Source: Progne subis subis | Lineage: Eukaryota > Chordata > Aves > Passeriformes > Hirundinidae | Assembly (NCBI GenBank): GCA_022316685.1 | Contig: JAKJHU010000085.1 | Span: 1,984,001-2,048,000, forward strand | DNA length: 64,000 nt | Direction of reading: 5' to 3' | Shown: positions 1 through 13,513 of the stretch, in pieces | Layout of the letters: every line of letters begins with the position of its first letter | How positions within the stretch are numbered: position 1 is the stretch's first letter | Translations under genes and position numbers: made by a program | Notes under the pieces: generated by a model | The model's input: only the letters and a program-made list of their open reading frames with translations | The model's database searches: none | What the model was told of the DNA's origin: nothing

Positions 1-3000
1 GGTGATTATTGGCTGGAGGAAAAGAACACATCAAGTGAGCACGGGTTAAGCCTGCCCTCTTACTGCACACATTGTGGTTGCTCCCTGAATGCAAGGAGGA
101 TGTGGGTTTCCTGGAGATTAAACCCAGCAACAATTCGCACCTGGAATCTAAAGGGAAGAATTGGATGGAGCTTCTTAAATTGCAGGGTGCTGCATAGACT
201 GTGTGGAACTGCAGCCAAAGAGTCCTCAGAACAAGAATCCCTCCAGCAAAACGGTAGCGAGAGCTCTGCTTTCAGCTGAAGTTGTTCCTTGGCACATACC
301 AACACGTTCCATGGAACAGTCAGGAAAACCCAAGAGAAGAGCTGGGACTGCCCTGCTCTGTGGCACCTCAGTCTAAACCAGCCTGGAATTATGGTGGCAA
401 TGTTTTTTTCAGTGGTGCTGGCTCAACTCTGTGGGACTGCACGGTCAGGCTTATCACAATCTCTTGGTGAAAGATGATTATTAACTCAGTTGTTCAGTTT
501 ATGGCCACAAAACAACCATGAGAGCACAACTGAAGGGGTGGAGAGCTGCAGGTGGGGAGCTGGGAGCAAGGGACACAGAGAAAAAGGGGCTGGAGCTTCC
601 TAAATGATCCTCTCCTTCAAAGAAAACAACTATTGCAGAGCTGCACCTCTGCCTGCAGTCCCTGTTGTCCTCAATGTGCCTCAGGGACAGTATGAAGACA
701 AATTAGAAAAGTAACAAGTGTTTTATTAAAAAGCTCCCAAGCCAAGGTGAAATCTTCCCTTCATCAAAACCTGCTCCCCTAATGGATGTTGAGTAATCAC
801 AAAGTTAAACAGCAGAAAACAAGACAGAATTTTATCACATAAGAAATGCCTACCAGGCAATCAGCGCTGGAAGGCAGGAAATGAATACTCATAACTTCTG
901 GTTACTGTGGCAGCAGGGTCGTGCTCTTCTCCTTCATGTGAGTCTCAGAAAATGAAATGCCAAGATACAGAATGATCACCTGGGCTCTTGATTTTCCAGG
1001 GAATGCTTTTTCCTGCATCAACTCATTGTCCTCCCCTCTGAGAACGTATGCATCTGTTAAAGTGGAACATATAGTTCTGGAAATGTGTCGCCTACACGAT
1101 GGGATAAATCAGACTGAGCCTCCTTCCTGATGTAATGTCTTGGACAGATCCCTCCTGAGCTCCTCCACGGGATTTTGGAACAAACAAGGGGAAATCAGAC
1201 TGCCCTAATTAGTGCTCATCGTTTGCACTGATTTCATGGCTTTTATTGAATGCCAAAATAACTCCCAGACACACTGTACATGTTCTGTGTATTGATAGGT
1301 AATGTGAGGTAAAATACAAGGACAAGGAGATTTTTAAAAAGCTTATGCAAGAAACTGTAGAAAACACCCAAATATTGCAATCCAGTTGTGAGTTATTATG
1401 TAATTCAAGTAGACAATATTTTTCAATCTCTTAAGCAATGAAAATTTAAAATATGTAATAAACCCTACATTACCATGTGTCTTGTTTATGGTCAGTTTAA
1501 GGACTGCAGACTGTGCCAGTCTGGTTTGGGCTCTGCCTTTGCAAAATCAAGAGAGAGAAGTGGTAAAAGGAAACATTCCTAGCAGTATTTTTCTGAGTGA
1601 TTGCTTTTATCGTGAGCTTTATTAAAAACATACATAACTAATGCAAATGTAATATTAACATACCTGACTGCCAGCATTTTGTGCAAAAGCATTAAGATAT
1701 GCATAAAAGTGCCATATAAAATCACGATGTCTGCTTACAGGAATTGTTAGATTCTCCTCAAGATTAATAGGATGACAATTCCTCAGGGAATAATTCACTC
1801 CTGCTCTAAGCATAACCCCTGTGCACTGAATGAACTAACCTCTTTTGAGTCAATCAAGTCACACCTACCTGGGATAAAAGAGTCCGACCCAAATAATCCA
1901 TAATTAGATCCTCAGCTGCCAACACTATCAATCTCCTGAGGTCTGGGGTGGCCTCAGCTGCCCTCGTTCTCCAGCAGCATTTCAGGGAACAGGATTCATT
2001 CTTGAAAGAAAAGAGAAATTTTTCAGGCACGTGGAATACTAAAACAATGTTGTTGGACATTCGTTGTATTGAACTATCTCAATTTGTTGCCATTAAAATA
2101 TAATCAGGAAGCAGATTATGACCTTGCCAAGCAGAACAGCAATTATGTTATTGCTTATGCAACTGGGGGCTGCTTGCTGCCTTTTATTACACCTTGAAGG
2201 GAAATTCAAATGCTGTTCAAACAGATTTAAGATCTTCGTATCAGATTCAATCTGCTAAAATCACTACCCAGAAGTTCAGCTGTGCACGCCCTGTGCACAA
2301 ATTCATTTTTAGAAAGCCAAAAACCTGGCTCAATACTGAAGTTATAAAAGAATTAATTTCCCTATTATTCTCATGCATTGGGTGTTTAATACCTCTTACC
2401 TTTCAAGAACATGGTATTCTTGGGATAATTCAAATTGCTACTCTCTGTTTCTAGCACTGTTTTTTCAGTGGTCATTACATAAATGTAGTGGTTACATGTG
2501 GCTTTGAAATTCCACAGTGATATCACTTAAAACAAAAATAAGTATTTCACTTTTAGCAGCTTATGATGTAATTAAATGAAAAAATGTTGCATGCAAAGAT
2601 TTGAAATTTATATAGAATCCCTTATTCACAGCACTGCCCTTATGACCCTTAAATCTGTTTGAAAAAGAAAATCTTACTGGTATCAGGTACAAAATAGAAC
2701 TCATTCCTTTCCAAAACCATCTGGATTAAATCCTTCCAAGCACTGACACACCGAGGCACACAGAATCCTTCCGAAGGTTCAGAAGACCCTCACACAAACT
2801 GCAGGGATTTTTCCCCTCATTTCTATGGCATATGTTGTATCAGAAATCACAGTTAAAGGAGATTTCATGCTCAAAATGGAAATCTTTTCTCACATGTAAC
2901 TCAGCCAAAAATTCCTGTGATGGCAGACTTAAATTTGGCGTTGTTCTCAAATGGTAAGGAAGCTACAATATGGAACAATTACCTCTTTTTTTTATTCCTA

Positions 3001-6000
3001 ACTACAAAAATTGTTACTTTCTCTGAACATTTATAATCATCTTAAAGACTCATCAGTAGCTGTCAAAGAAGTCCATTGTCTCTGCCCAGAATTTCTTCTG
3101 AATTTTTTAGAGGAATTTGCATATGTGCTGATCTAGAAGAAATAATTAATCCCTTTTTTATGTAAAAAGCAATGAGTGCAGCAGATGGGAAGTGATATTC
3201 ACTTACAAACACATGTAAGCAGCATCTTAAACTCAGCTGAGATTGTTTTTGCCACGACACAGAAAGGTGGACTGCTACCAGGGGGCCACAACACTCACAT
3301 GAATTAAATTCCAGACTGGTCAGACTGGAGAGAGAACAATTTTGGTGATTTCAGTGTCTATCTTCTGCCAATATTTTTCTTTTCTTGCTCTAAAAATACC
3401 CCCAGAGGAAAAAATCTCACTGTATGTAACTTCTTTCTGTTGAGTCATTTGCTTTGTTTATGAATCCTATGTAGAGGTGCAGTTTTCCAAAACACCTCCT
3501 GCATGCAGAATAACTCCCCTCTGAACAGACTCTCTACCTGGGCATCAGGCAAACAAATAAATCTGCAGCTGAGGACATTTCAAGGACAAGGAAAATTACT
3601 GTTGAGAGGAGAATTATCTGATTTGGTTCGTGTTTATTTTTACTTATCTCCAGCAATCTGCTCTCCAACAGAAGATGCTTATTTGCAGAGGAGAAAACTG
3701 TCTCCTTCTTGGACTGATGCCCAACTGGAGCAACGGTGCCACTAAGGATGAGAAGCATTCCCTGAGCATGGATTAACTCGTGTAACAGTGACCAGTGTTA
3801 GAGAAGCAATGCTTTGTGTCATGTATGTCAACCAGTTAAGGATAAATTCTTCATTTCTTCCCATCACGCTTCTTATCCACCCTTCTAAGTCTGCCTTCCA
3901 CTCAGGAGGTGCATCCTCCCAAGTAAAATATTTGTGAATATAATGTGAAACTTTAGAATTAATTATTCCCAAAGAACTTGTGTAGGGAAGCTCTAGGGTA
4001 CAGCTCTGCTAGTATATTTTACACATGCTTCCTGCCAAGTTTGGGGGTTTTACAATTTCACAAGAAGTCTTCCTTTGAGGAACTGCTTAGAAAAACTTCT
4101 TCAAGCCCGGTGTCCTGTGATGAAGGAACAACTCCGGGTTACCAGCTGAAGTAAACCTGACTGCAGGTTAAGAAGCAGAAAAGACCTGTTAAATTTTTTG
4201 CTGCAGCTGAATCACTAAGAAAAGTGAAAAAGGGAAAAATTAAGGCTCAACCCTTCCATCTGCTTGAGGCTCAAGCCTTATTTTTAGTTTATTTCTCATT
4301 GCAGGGACTTTGTCTTGCAAACTCTTCCATGCGAGGCATTAACTAAGGCTGAGTTACTGGTGTGCCAGTGATGGTATCCAGTAGTTACTGAATATAAACC
4401 TGGGTGTTTGTGTGCTCCGAGTCTTTGCCTCAGTAATATCTTTAAATATAATAGTCTCTGCCTGTTGGCTTGTTTTCTCATAGGGAGGGTGACAGAACAT
4501 TTTGTGTTCTCTTATCTTCAATAGCAATGAAACAGGAGGAGCTCCACAATGCGAAACCAAATCTACTGCTATTAATACAACATCCCAGCCACAGAGAAGA
4601 GATTTGTTTATTTACCAAAGCTAGAGATGCCTCTCTCTGACCTTTCTTGTGCTCGTGTGCTTTAGCTGGGAATAGATTCCTCAGAACTGGGTGCTCTTTT
4701 AAAAATATACAGTAAAAAGCATACACACAACACCCCCGAAACAGAGCCCAGGCTGCAGCCCAAATTGCATGAAGTGACACACAGCTTTGGGTAGTTAGAA
4801 TAAGTCTAACTAGGGCACAGTCCATATTCAGTTTTGATTCCTCTGCTAGAGCACGGAGAGCAGTCAGCTCTCCAAAGCCCACTCGCCTTCCTCGCTGCCA
4901 CTCAGTGACACGTTCTGACTATAACCATACATGGGCCCATTTTCTGTCTGAGGCCCAACAGCTCCCTGCAGCCCGAGAAACCTGCAGGATGGATCTTCTC
5001 CTTCTCTGCAGAATTAAGAAATGATTCACACTGGAAGGTACTTGTTTAAAAAACAAAACAAGCAAACCAGAGATTCTTTTTCTGGAATTCGCCCAGCTTT
5101 ACTTGGGCTTCAAACCAGTGAGAATCATGACATACACAAATCAAACTTTTTTTTAACTATATTTTTCACAGTTGGTTGTGTTTAGTGACTGCCTGTACAA
5201 TTTAAAATAGTATCTGGAAGAGTTAAACCTTGCATTAGCATTAAGGATTCAACCTGGTTTAGCCTCACAGACTCAGGATTTTTTTGTTAAGCTGGTGCAT
5301 CTCTGGTATAGCAAGAGCCCAGAGTTCTCCACAGCTCCCTTTGGTGATCCTTGCTGGATCCTTGCACTGAAGTTCCTCAGCTTTCTGCTCCTCAGAGACA
5401 GCAGCCCTGCACCACAGCCGGCAAAAAGGAGTGTGGGTTGGCTCCTCAGCCACCGAGTTCTCCAGCTCAGCACATTAATTCCACTTACATCTAATTTGGT
5501 ACCTGTTCCGTGACTGATATTTTCACCTAAGCAGACTAATAATGACTTACAGAAGCAGATCTGGGAGTAGGAATAGGAAACAAGGGAAGGAACTGGCCCT
5601 TCGTGACCTGATTCAAAAGTAATAATCATGAAACAATTTATAAAAGGGAAATAACAGTTATGCCATGTCCTTCCCCAAGAGTTACAAGAGAAGGCAGCAC
5701 CCAGGTCATGGTTTGACAATGTCAATCACCTGTACAAAATTAGAAACAAGAGGCAAGAGTCCAAAACATGGACTGTCTTTTCTCTATAACCACTGGGCAA
5801 AATTATCTATAAATAAAACCTTCCAAATATTATTCTCAACCATACAGCAGTCTGGAAGGCCAAAAAACTGTCTTTCATTACTCCAGAAGCTACTTCACAC
5901 TTCTGAAGGAACTGGTTTAGGAGTGATGCATCCCCTCATGCTCTGACCAACTTCACACTTCATTTTTTATCCAAATCTAAGTAACAGGCTTTGGGGACCT

Positions 6001-9000
6001 TGTCTACATTCCTTCCTACTCAAGTCTCTTCCCATCTGCCTGATCCCCTCGGTGACTTTATAATACTTCTTTTGTGTCACCACAACTCCTGCTGCCTCCC
6101 AGTCAAACTTCCCACACCGATCTGCACTCCCAGCTTTTGCATCTTTCCTGTCTGCATCTGCAAGCGCAGGAATGAGGGCTTGTTTGTGTGCACAAAATTT
6201 ACTATGACTTTTACAATTCAGCATCAGGCAGAGAACCCTGTTCACAGAGCAAAGCTCTTCTCCATGAGAAATAGTCCAAAAGCAGGAATTAGGGGAAAGA
6301 TCTGTGAGGAACCTGTGGAAAGGGGTCTCTCACCCTGCCTGATTCACAGCTGGGGCTTCTCCCTGGCACCTGAGACCGGTGATGTGAGAGGTTAGGCAAG
6401 AGCGGGGGCAGATTCCTGTGGGGCTTCACCAGCCAAATTCCTATCTAGTAAAAGGTTGCTACAGCAACTCTGAGCCTCCTGAGATACAGAAATTATTGTA
6501 ATGGCTGCTGAAATGCCTCCCCACTGCTCTGAGACAGGATAAGGAAAATCCTTCCCTTTGATACAGAATGGTTGCCCACTGCCACACTTCACATCAGCTC
6601 TATACAAGCACCAGCTTTCCTGAACTTGCCCAGGTGCTCATGGCTACTTTTACCTTTCCCTCATTTACAAGCAAACATAGAAATAATAAACCTAGACATC
6701 ACACAAGAACTACAGTTCCAACACCTTTTTTTTCTTCCCATGGAGACCGTAAGAGAAAAAACAAATCATATGGCAGAAGTTAATATACTGCTGAGTGGGC
6801 TGAACAGAATTTAGAAACCTGTACAAAGCCAAAACATGTATTTTCCAGAGTAAGAGTTTGTGGTTTTCAAAAACCACATAGATAGAAAAAATCACAAACA
6901 AACCAAACCAGGACAAAACCCTTCAGAGCTTCTCAATGACTCAATGTCAGCAGGTTTTTGGCTGCCCCCAGCCTGTGCTTGTTTTCCTCTGGCATCTGTC
7001 CCGCTCACAGGTCGTTCAGTCCACTGGACTATGTAATAAATACCAGACAGAGATGATGCTTTAGACAGAACAGGAACACTTGTGACTGAAACAGGGCCTG
7101 AATCTAGAATGGGGTGGCCTGAGGACAATGGGGACATAGAAACAGCAAGTGGTGTACACTGTAACTGGAAAAATTTTCATAGAACTTCTCCCACTTCCCT
7201 CCTTTTCGCTTTTCAGCAACCCAGTTTGATCTAGAAGCTAAAAATGAAAACAGCAGAATCACTGATCTGAAGTAGTACCTGTGCTTACCTAAAATAACAG
7301 GATGACATTTAAAATTATTCCTTAAAAAAACAGGAGTCACAACTTTTGTACAGATGGCCAGTTTTAACCTGAGCATTACATTTTGGCCACGACAAAAAAG
7401 ACCAAATTTCTCTGCGTATAAATCCAGTCAAATCTATGCAGTTACCTCCTGGCTGAATTTGGCCCAACACACCTAAAAACCCCTTTGGGATGGTTCAATT
7501 CCAAGCATTGCACTAATCCAATCTCCTGCAGCTGCTGAATGCTGTGATATTTGGTGTCAGCACACAGCATTCCGAGACTTTTTGACACAAGCTTGGAGTC
7601 ATTAATAGAGTATTTCACAGCTTTTTTACTTTTCACCAGGTCTGTGAGCTTTTGGATTAACACTGAAAAGCTTCAGAACAAACCCTTCTTTCAATGTAAC
7701 AAAGTATCTTGCTCGAGTCAGAGAAAATTTTTCTTTTTACTTCTCTCAGTTTAGTGTCTACTGTGAAGATGGTTTTCGGAGATCAAGAAAAGCATATAAT
7801 GTTTAAAACAAAACATTTGTTAACTTAGGATTTCCTGGATATTTCTGCTTTCGTATTTATACTACGTCCTAGACCTTGTGAAATCGCTGTTTAACTTTCA
7901 GTATTATTTATGGAAGCAAGCCTGTTGCTGTTTCCAGATCTCACAGAGAACTTTCAGTTTGCAGTTTTAGTACCAGGTGCATAGTCCTGGTTTATATTAA
8001 TCAACTAAAAAAGCAATATAAAATAAGTATTTAACCCTCTCACACCCTGGCTGCATCTTCACAGCTCTCTCATTTGAGCCAGACTTTTGAGTCCTCAACC
8101 CTTCCCTTCTATGACAATTTGGAATTTGGGAATGCAGAACCTTTTCAGTGCAGCAGAGGTAAAAATACTATTTATGAGGCTTTTCTGTAGTGCACAGAGA
8201 GAGATTGGAAATATTGCCCCCTTGGTTACACATACAAAATACCAAAGCATGGAAAGAGATTCTAGGAAATGAATAAATTTAATGAGGCTTTGCATGCTGC
8301 CACTATTGATGAAAACTCTTCAATCCATGGCAGAAAGAGGCAGACAAGGCATAATGATTCAGTGCACTGGATGTGTGATAAATCATTATCAACTTCTGTG
8401 CTTTCAGTGTGACTACTCTGACTTAACAGCCATGAGCGAAAAAATCAGCTTTGAGCAGGACCCTGCTCAACACATGGCCCTGGATTTGCAGGCACAGCAC
8501 AATGTGCTATCCCTCACAGCTGCAGAAACCGAGTGCAAAGAGATTTCAAATGTGAGCAAAACAGAAATCAACGTTTTACATTCATTTGCATGGGTAGAAG
8601 TGATCGTGCAGACGGGAAATTCACGTGGCTGCTCCAAGCAAGGCTGGCAGTGGTTGCACAATAAGGACTACAATCTAAAGGATGACAGCAATAATAAAGA
8701 ACTAATTTAACACTCTGCTCAGGTGCTGCCTTACCTTCCAGCCCTCTTGCTGACACCTGCAGCTTTGTGTCACATGGCAGAAGACACATGGGATCATTGC
8801 TCAGGCTCCAGCACCGCACCAGCATTGGGAAAATCCACTCAGGAGGCTCCTGGGGTGACACAGAGAGGCTGAAGTCTGATGGTGGTAGAAGGATGGAAAA
8901 TTGTTGTTTTCCAATGTCATTGTTCTTCTTTTAAACCTGGGGAAATGCATGCCTAAGTCTTTCTTTAAAAGAGAAAATATTAGGACTTCAAAATCAAGCA

Positions 9001-12000
9001 TGCAGCGAAATCAGAAAACTTCAGCATTAGAAAAAGAAGCCAGGAATCCTGTAATTAAAGATTTCTTCAGGCCATCTGCATGGAAAGGCAACCTTTATTC
9101 TGGCATTTTCTAACTTCAGTGTATGTGCAAATTATGCATGTTTTGGCAAAGATTTTCTATCTGTAAAATGTATATATTATATATAGAACTGAATTAATCT
9201 CTGATATACTTTTTGCTCATAAATACAGTTTCCTGTTTCCATGCTAGATTCTACAGCATTAACATATTCACATGCCAGTTGCTGGATTTATTCTTGATAA
9301 TCCAAAGGCTGAGACTGGACGTGCTCAGCCTCTCCAAATTTCAGTCTTATCTAGCATTTTTTCTGAGTCACCCAGATAAATTATCTCAATGTCCTGGTAA
9401 AGTGACTTCTCTTGTCCAGGGGCTCTGGAGAGCTCCAATTTATTTTTTCCACATCTGACACACAATTATGAGTTCAAGTGCTAAGACTGATGAACGGAAT
9501 TTTTCTTCTTTTTCACTGATTTAATTTTTGAGAATGTGTAATAATGTTGTACCAAGAGTTTCTAAATAAAAGTAGTTTTAAAAACACTATGTTAGCAAGA
9601 ATGTGGCAAATTTATTTGTGTGCAACAAGCCACATAACGAAAAAGCAACACAATGAATCTGAAAATATTTTTCCTGTAGAACTGGAAAAGTGGAAGAAAG
9701 GCTGGAGAGGGAGAGACACGCTAATTCATCTTCTTGCAAATCATATAAGAATGTGACATATTCATTTGTACTTGAATAGAGTATTTCATTCTCCAGGAAA
9801 AAAAAAAGTTTTCTATAATTTTTTCCCATAAATTAAATAAATGAGCTAACAAATTATAAAAGAAAAAAAAAAAAGAACATATTTGAATTTTATTGCACTC
9901 CAATTCTGAATTATACATATAGTTCATTTTCATTCACGTCCTCTTTCTGTAATATAAATGTTCTGCTAAAGCAGCAAAACTGCCCTTTGCTGCTGCCTTC
10001 GGGTGGGTTTCTCTGTGTATTATGCAAACATTTGAGTCCCATTTAATTCAGTGAGAACTGAGGCACACAGAGCCAGGCACTGAGGCCTCTGTTGGACCCA
10101 GGAGCTGAGCACAGAGCCTTCAGTATTCCATCTGCACACCCATCCCATGGGTCTCTTCCTTCTTTCCTGCCTAGGGACATTTTCAGGGACAAAAAAAGGC
10201 AGGCAGAGCATGAAGCATCCTCTGACAGGCTCAGAGAACTGAAGTGCCCACTGAAAACACCCCAGATGCCAGGAACATGAAATCCTGAGTGCCTCTAGTG
10301 AGGGGTTAATGAAGGATAAGTGTGTACATTTGCTGTTTGGTGCTCAAATAGCACTTCCTTATGACAATATGCATTACCTAATCTGCAAAGGTCAATGGAT
10401 TGCTCTTCAGTTCCTTCCAAATGCCTGTGCAATGAACTTTGTCATTTTTCATACACATTTCTCAGCAAAGAACTGGTGGTACAGGTTTGAGGCTTAAAAA
10501 TGCCTCTTCAGCTGCAAACACCTTCCACTGCACTGTATTTTCAACTCCCCACACAAATTTAGAGCCGTCAGGTCTAAGCAGAGACTCCCCCATAGCCTCA
10601 CTCTTGATTTGCACAGAATCTTGCACAAGCTAAACAATAAGAAGTACAACTATTCATTTCCTTTTAATCCTCTCGCAATATAAACGATCAGCCAAAGTAC
10701 CGAACATGCAGCACAAGAGCAATAGGAAAACTGAGATAATGTTATCACCCTGCAGCGTGGCCGTGGTTAACAGCAGTTTGGAGGAGCAACTCACTCTGCA
10801 TCAGATCAGTTCAAAAAAGAGGTGGAAATATTGCAGGTCAACAGCTTGTCCAAACTGCATAAATGCCCAGAGAATGGTATGAATGAGCACAGCCCTAATC
10901 CTGGGAGCTAAAGCACACAGCTGCTGCTCCCCTTTCCCCCATGTGGTGCTCCAGTGGAAGCAGGCCTGCTGGGGTGGATCCCCAGGTTTGGGATATATTC
11001 TGAGCCAGTGTGGATGGTTGGAATAGCACTGGAAATCTCCTCGCAGCACCAGGACAGCAGGGTTTAACTTAGCAGGTAGTGGAATGCACAAGCACAGCAC
11101 AGAGACAAGACTGGGGAATTAGGCTGCTGGCAAGGAGCAGCTGAAAGCTGATTGAACACAACAGATTGGGCTTTCAGACTGGACAGATAGGCAGCAGCTA
11201 TTTAAATGGAGCATTAACGGTTTTGCTCTTAATTATTTCCAAACCTTCCAGCTTATACAAACTCAGCACGGCGTGTATTTTGGCCTCAATTAATTATTTG
11301 TTGTTTCTGCGTGAATCCAGCTGAAGGAAGGCTGCTGAGTGGTTTGTTGAGAATTTCTGCCTCTTTAAAATCATTCTCTTAAGTGTTTGGCTTACTTCTG
11401 CAAGCAGCTGTCACGTAAGTAACTGAATCTACGCCTCACAAAAATGGTCACTTTCTCCATTTCAAGTGGAATTTCTTTCTGAAATGACACTGCCCTGCAA
11501 GCCAACAAATGGTCACCATTCTGCCCAGTGGCAGGTGGAAGGCCGTGAAACTCCAGAGCTAAATCTGGAAACTCTACGCCTTCCGAAAAGGGAGATCCCT
11601 GCCTTGCCTATCTTCCATCTTACTTTTTGGTCTGGGAGGGGCTGACATTGAGGCATTTCTATGTCTGGAACAGCTTTTTCTAGAATTTTCTGGAAAAATT
11701 TGTTAGGAAATTTTCTCTCAGATCCTTGCATAGTTAGTCATGTGAAAGCCACAACAGCTGGTTTACACCTCAAAGAATAAACAATGACTAATAAAAATGT
11801 CAAACGTCTCCCAAACATCTCTGAAATAAGAAAATGTCCTTCCTAAACACATCTTTGAACTTCCTAAATCTTCCTTTGAACAGACTGCTCTAATGCAGCT
11901 ATTTCCAAATGAGGTCTGTTTTCATATCTGTGCTTTCTATATATCCTCCTTAATACACACTTAGTATAAAATACCTGGGATCTCTCATCAATACTAATAC

Positions 12001-12248
12001 AATATGGATCCAGACACACAACAGCACTTGTGACAGATGGGGCAGAATGTCCTACATGACATCTCTTCAGCTTGTGAGAGGACAGACATATAAAGATCAT
12101 GGCAGCATAAAGTAAAAAAGGTTCATGAAGCCAACACATGGTCCAGCATACGAGTGTGATTGACACAAAGCCAAGCCATCCCAAAATCTGACACATATTT
12201 TCACTGTCATGGTGAATTTATAGCCTGAGATTTTTATATTCTCTTCCT
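1..12248. other. Intergenic sequence, no recognised gene
   Basis: This AT-rich stretch carries only short, overlapping open frames with no recognisable family signature. Longer examples are a 134-codon frame at 4478-4882 (-) and a 142-codon frame at 8282-8710 (+). Neither shows conserved motifs, and the protein-like compositions are those expected by chance. Two minus-strand segments, 1869-2000 and 3742-3972, look somewhat more exon-like and are treated as findings. I see no tRNA, rRNA or obvious mobile element here. In mammals the DNA between IFT81 and ATP2A2 is a broad gene-poor interval. The same could hold here, but that is inference because no IFT81 exon is visible. Confidence 0.6.
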
Positions 12249-12381
12249 CAAAACAAACAAACAAACAAAAAAAAACAAAACAAAAAACCCCCAAACAAAC
12301 AAAAAAAACCCCAAACCCCCCCCAAAAATAATTAAAAAAACAAAACCAAAAACAAAACAAAACAAAACAAAACACAACAAA
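12249..12381. repeat. A-rich low-complexity tract, (CAAAA)n/(CAAA)n type
   Basis: About 130 bases consist almost only of A and C in the forms AAAC, AAAAC and runs of C, for example repeated acaaa units. This is a simple low-complexity repeat. The minus-strand reading frame across it is rich in Phe and Cys and is an artefact of the composition. Confidence 0.85.
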
Positions 12382-13466
12382 CTCCCAATTTCAAACCCCC
12401 TTCAATTTCTCCTTTTTATTTCATTGCACTTAGGAGAAAGAGAATGTCCTCTCATCAAATTGAAGTGAGAATGAGTTTAACTGAGCCTCTTTCCTAATCA
12501 GAATAATTGAATTGATGCTTCTTTTGAGCCAAAACAATAAAAAAAAATAAACTACTGGTACTGCTTTGGTGTATAATGGCTTTCGGGCCACTTGTTTGGA
12601 TGATTCAGAAGGAATCGAAATGTACAGAAAGAGTAACAAAACCCAGTCTTGTGTCAGCCAGGATCAAACAAAAGGATTAACTGGCAAGTCATGGTTTCCA
12701 GTGGCAACCACAATTTTTCAAGCAAAAATTGTTAATGGATAGGAGATTAGGGGTTTGATTAAAAAAAAAAAAATTGGACATCAAATTTAGTAGGAGTTGA
12801 GATGAGCTGCACACATCCCATGTCACATGGAAAGACATCGCTTTCTCATCAGCCAAAATGTCTGTACAGAAAGAAATATAAAAGCAACAGAAGTTGTTCA
12901 TGGCTGCAGCACATCACATCCAGCATAAAAAGGCTATAAAATGCCCCCAATTCCAGTATTTTGAGGCCTTAACAGGCATCACAAAACCACCCAAAAATTG
13001 TCTCAACACATCAGAATACTGAATGCTCCAAGTTTTCTTATGGAATATGAGGCTTTGAAGGAATACCTGCCAGATTCCCACAGCTTGGTGATTGGACTTT
13101 TTTTTTTTCAAAGTGGTGCTTGCCTTTAAAGGTCAGTTTAATCAGTGGAGATCTCCCAGCTTTGCAGAGCACCAGCAAATATGAATTAGCAAATCCACTT
13201 ATCCCTTCCCACAGTTGTCATAAACAGGTGCTGCATGAACACAGGCCGCAAACGATTCACGTCCTTACCACTCTCAATGAGATTTTCAGTCGCCTTTCTT
13301 CTTAGCTTTTTTTCTGTGACATTTGAAGTGAGCAGACTCTTGTATCTGCAAGGTAATCAAGTTCACATTTGGGAATGGTACATGAACTCAACACACTGCC
13401 CCGAGGCTCAGCCCTGAAGGAATTTCAAGTGTGCAGAGATGGAATATGCAAAGACAGGAATAGGAG

Positions 13467-13513
13467 GTGGTTTAACCCAGCAGGCAGCTAACCACCACGC
13501 AGCCCCTCACTCA
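13467..13513 (+). mobile_element. Possible avian LTR-retrotransposon scrap
   Basis: The stretch with ggtttaaccc, agcaggcagctaa, ccaccacgcagcc and cctcactcaca resembles a motif I associate with a common avian endogenous-retrovirus-type repeat (taacccagc, cagctaagcacc, cgcagccgctc, gctcactc). Only about 45 bases match, and the sequence on both sides diverges. No coding part of such an element is seen nearby. The assignment is from memory of the repeat and is tentative. Confidence 0.35.

Noticed and set aside
4478..4882. 134-codon minus-strand frame
   Set aside because: No motif, odd composition (many Cys and Trp) and no splice or start signal of note; treated as chance.
8282..8710. 142-codon + strand frame
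   Set aside because: The longest frame in the left region, but no recognisable domain, no promoter or poly(A) context and no splice support.
11864..12196. 110-codon minus-strand frame with hydrophobic stretches
   Set aside because: It looked like a membrane-protein exon, but the possible acceptor lacks a pyrimidine tract and its phase does not join the other minus-strand candidates. No family is recognised.
12097..12375. 92-codon minus-strand frame rich in Phe and Cys
   Set aside because: It is largely translation of the (CAAAA)n-type low-complexity tract.
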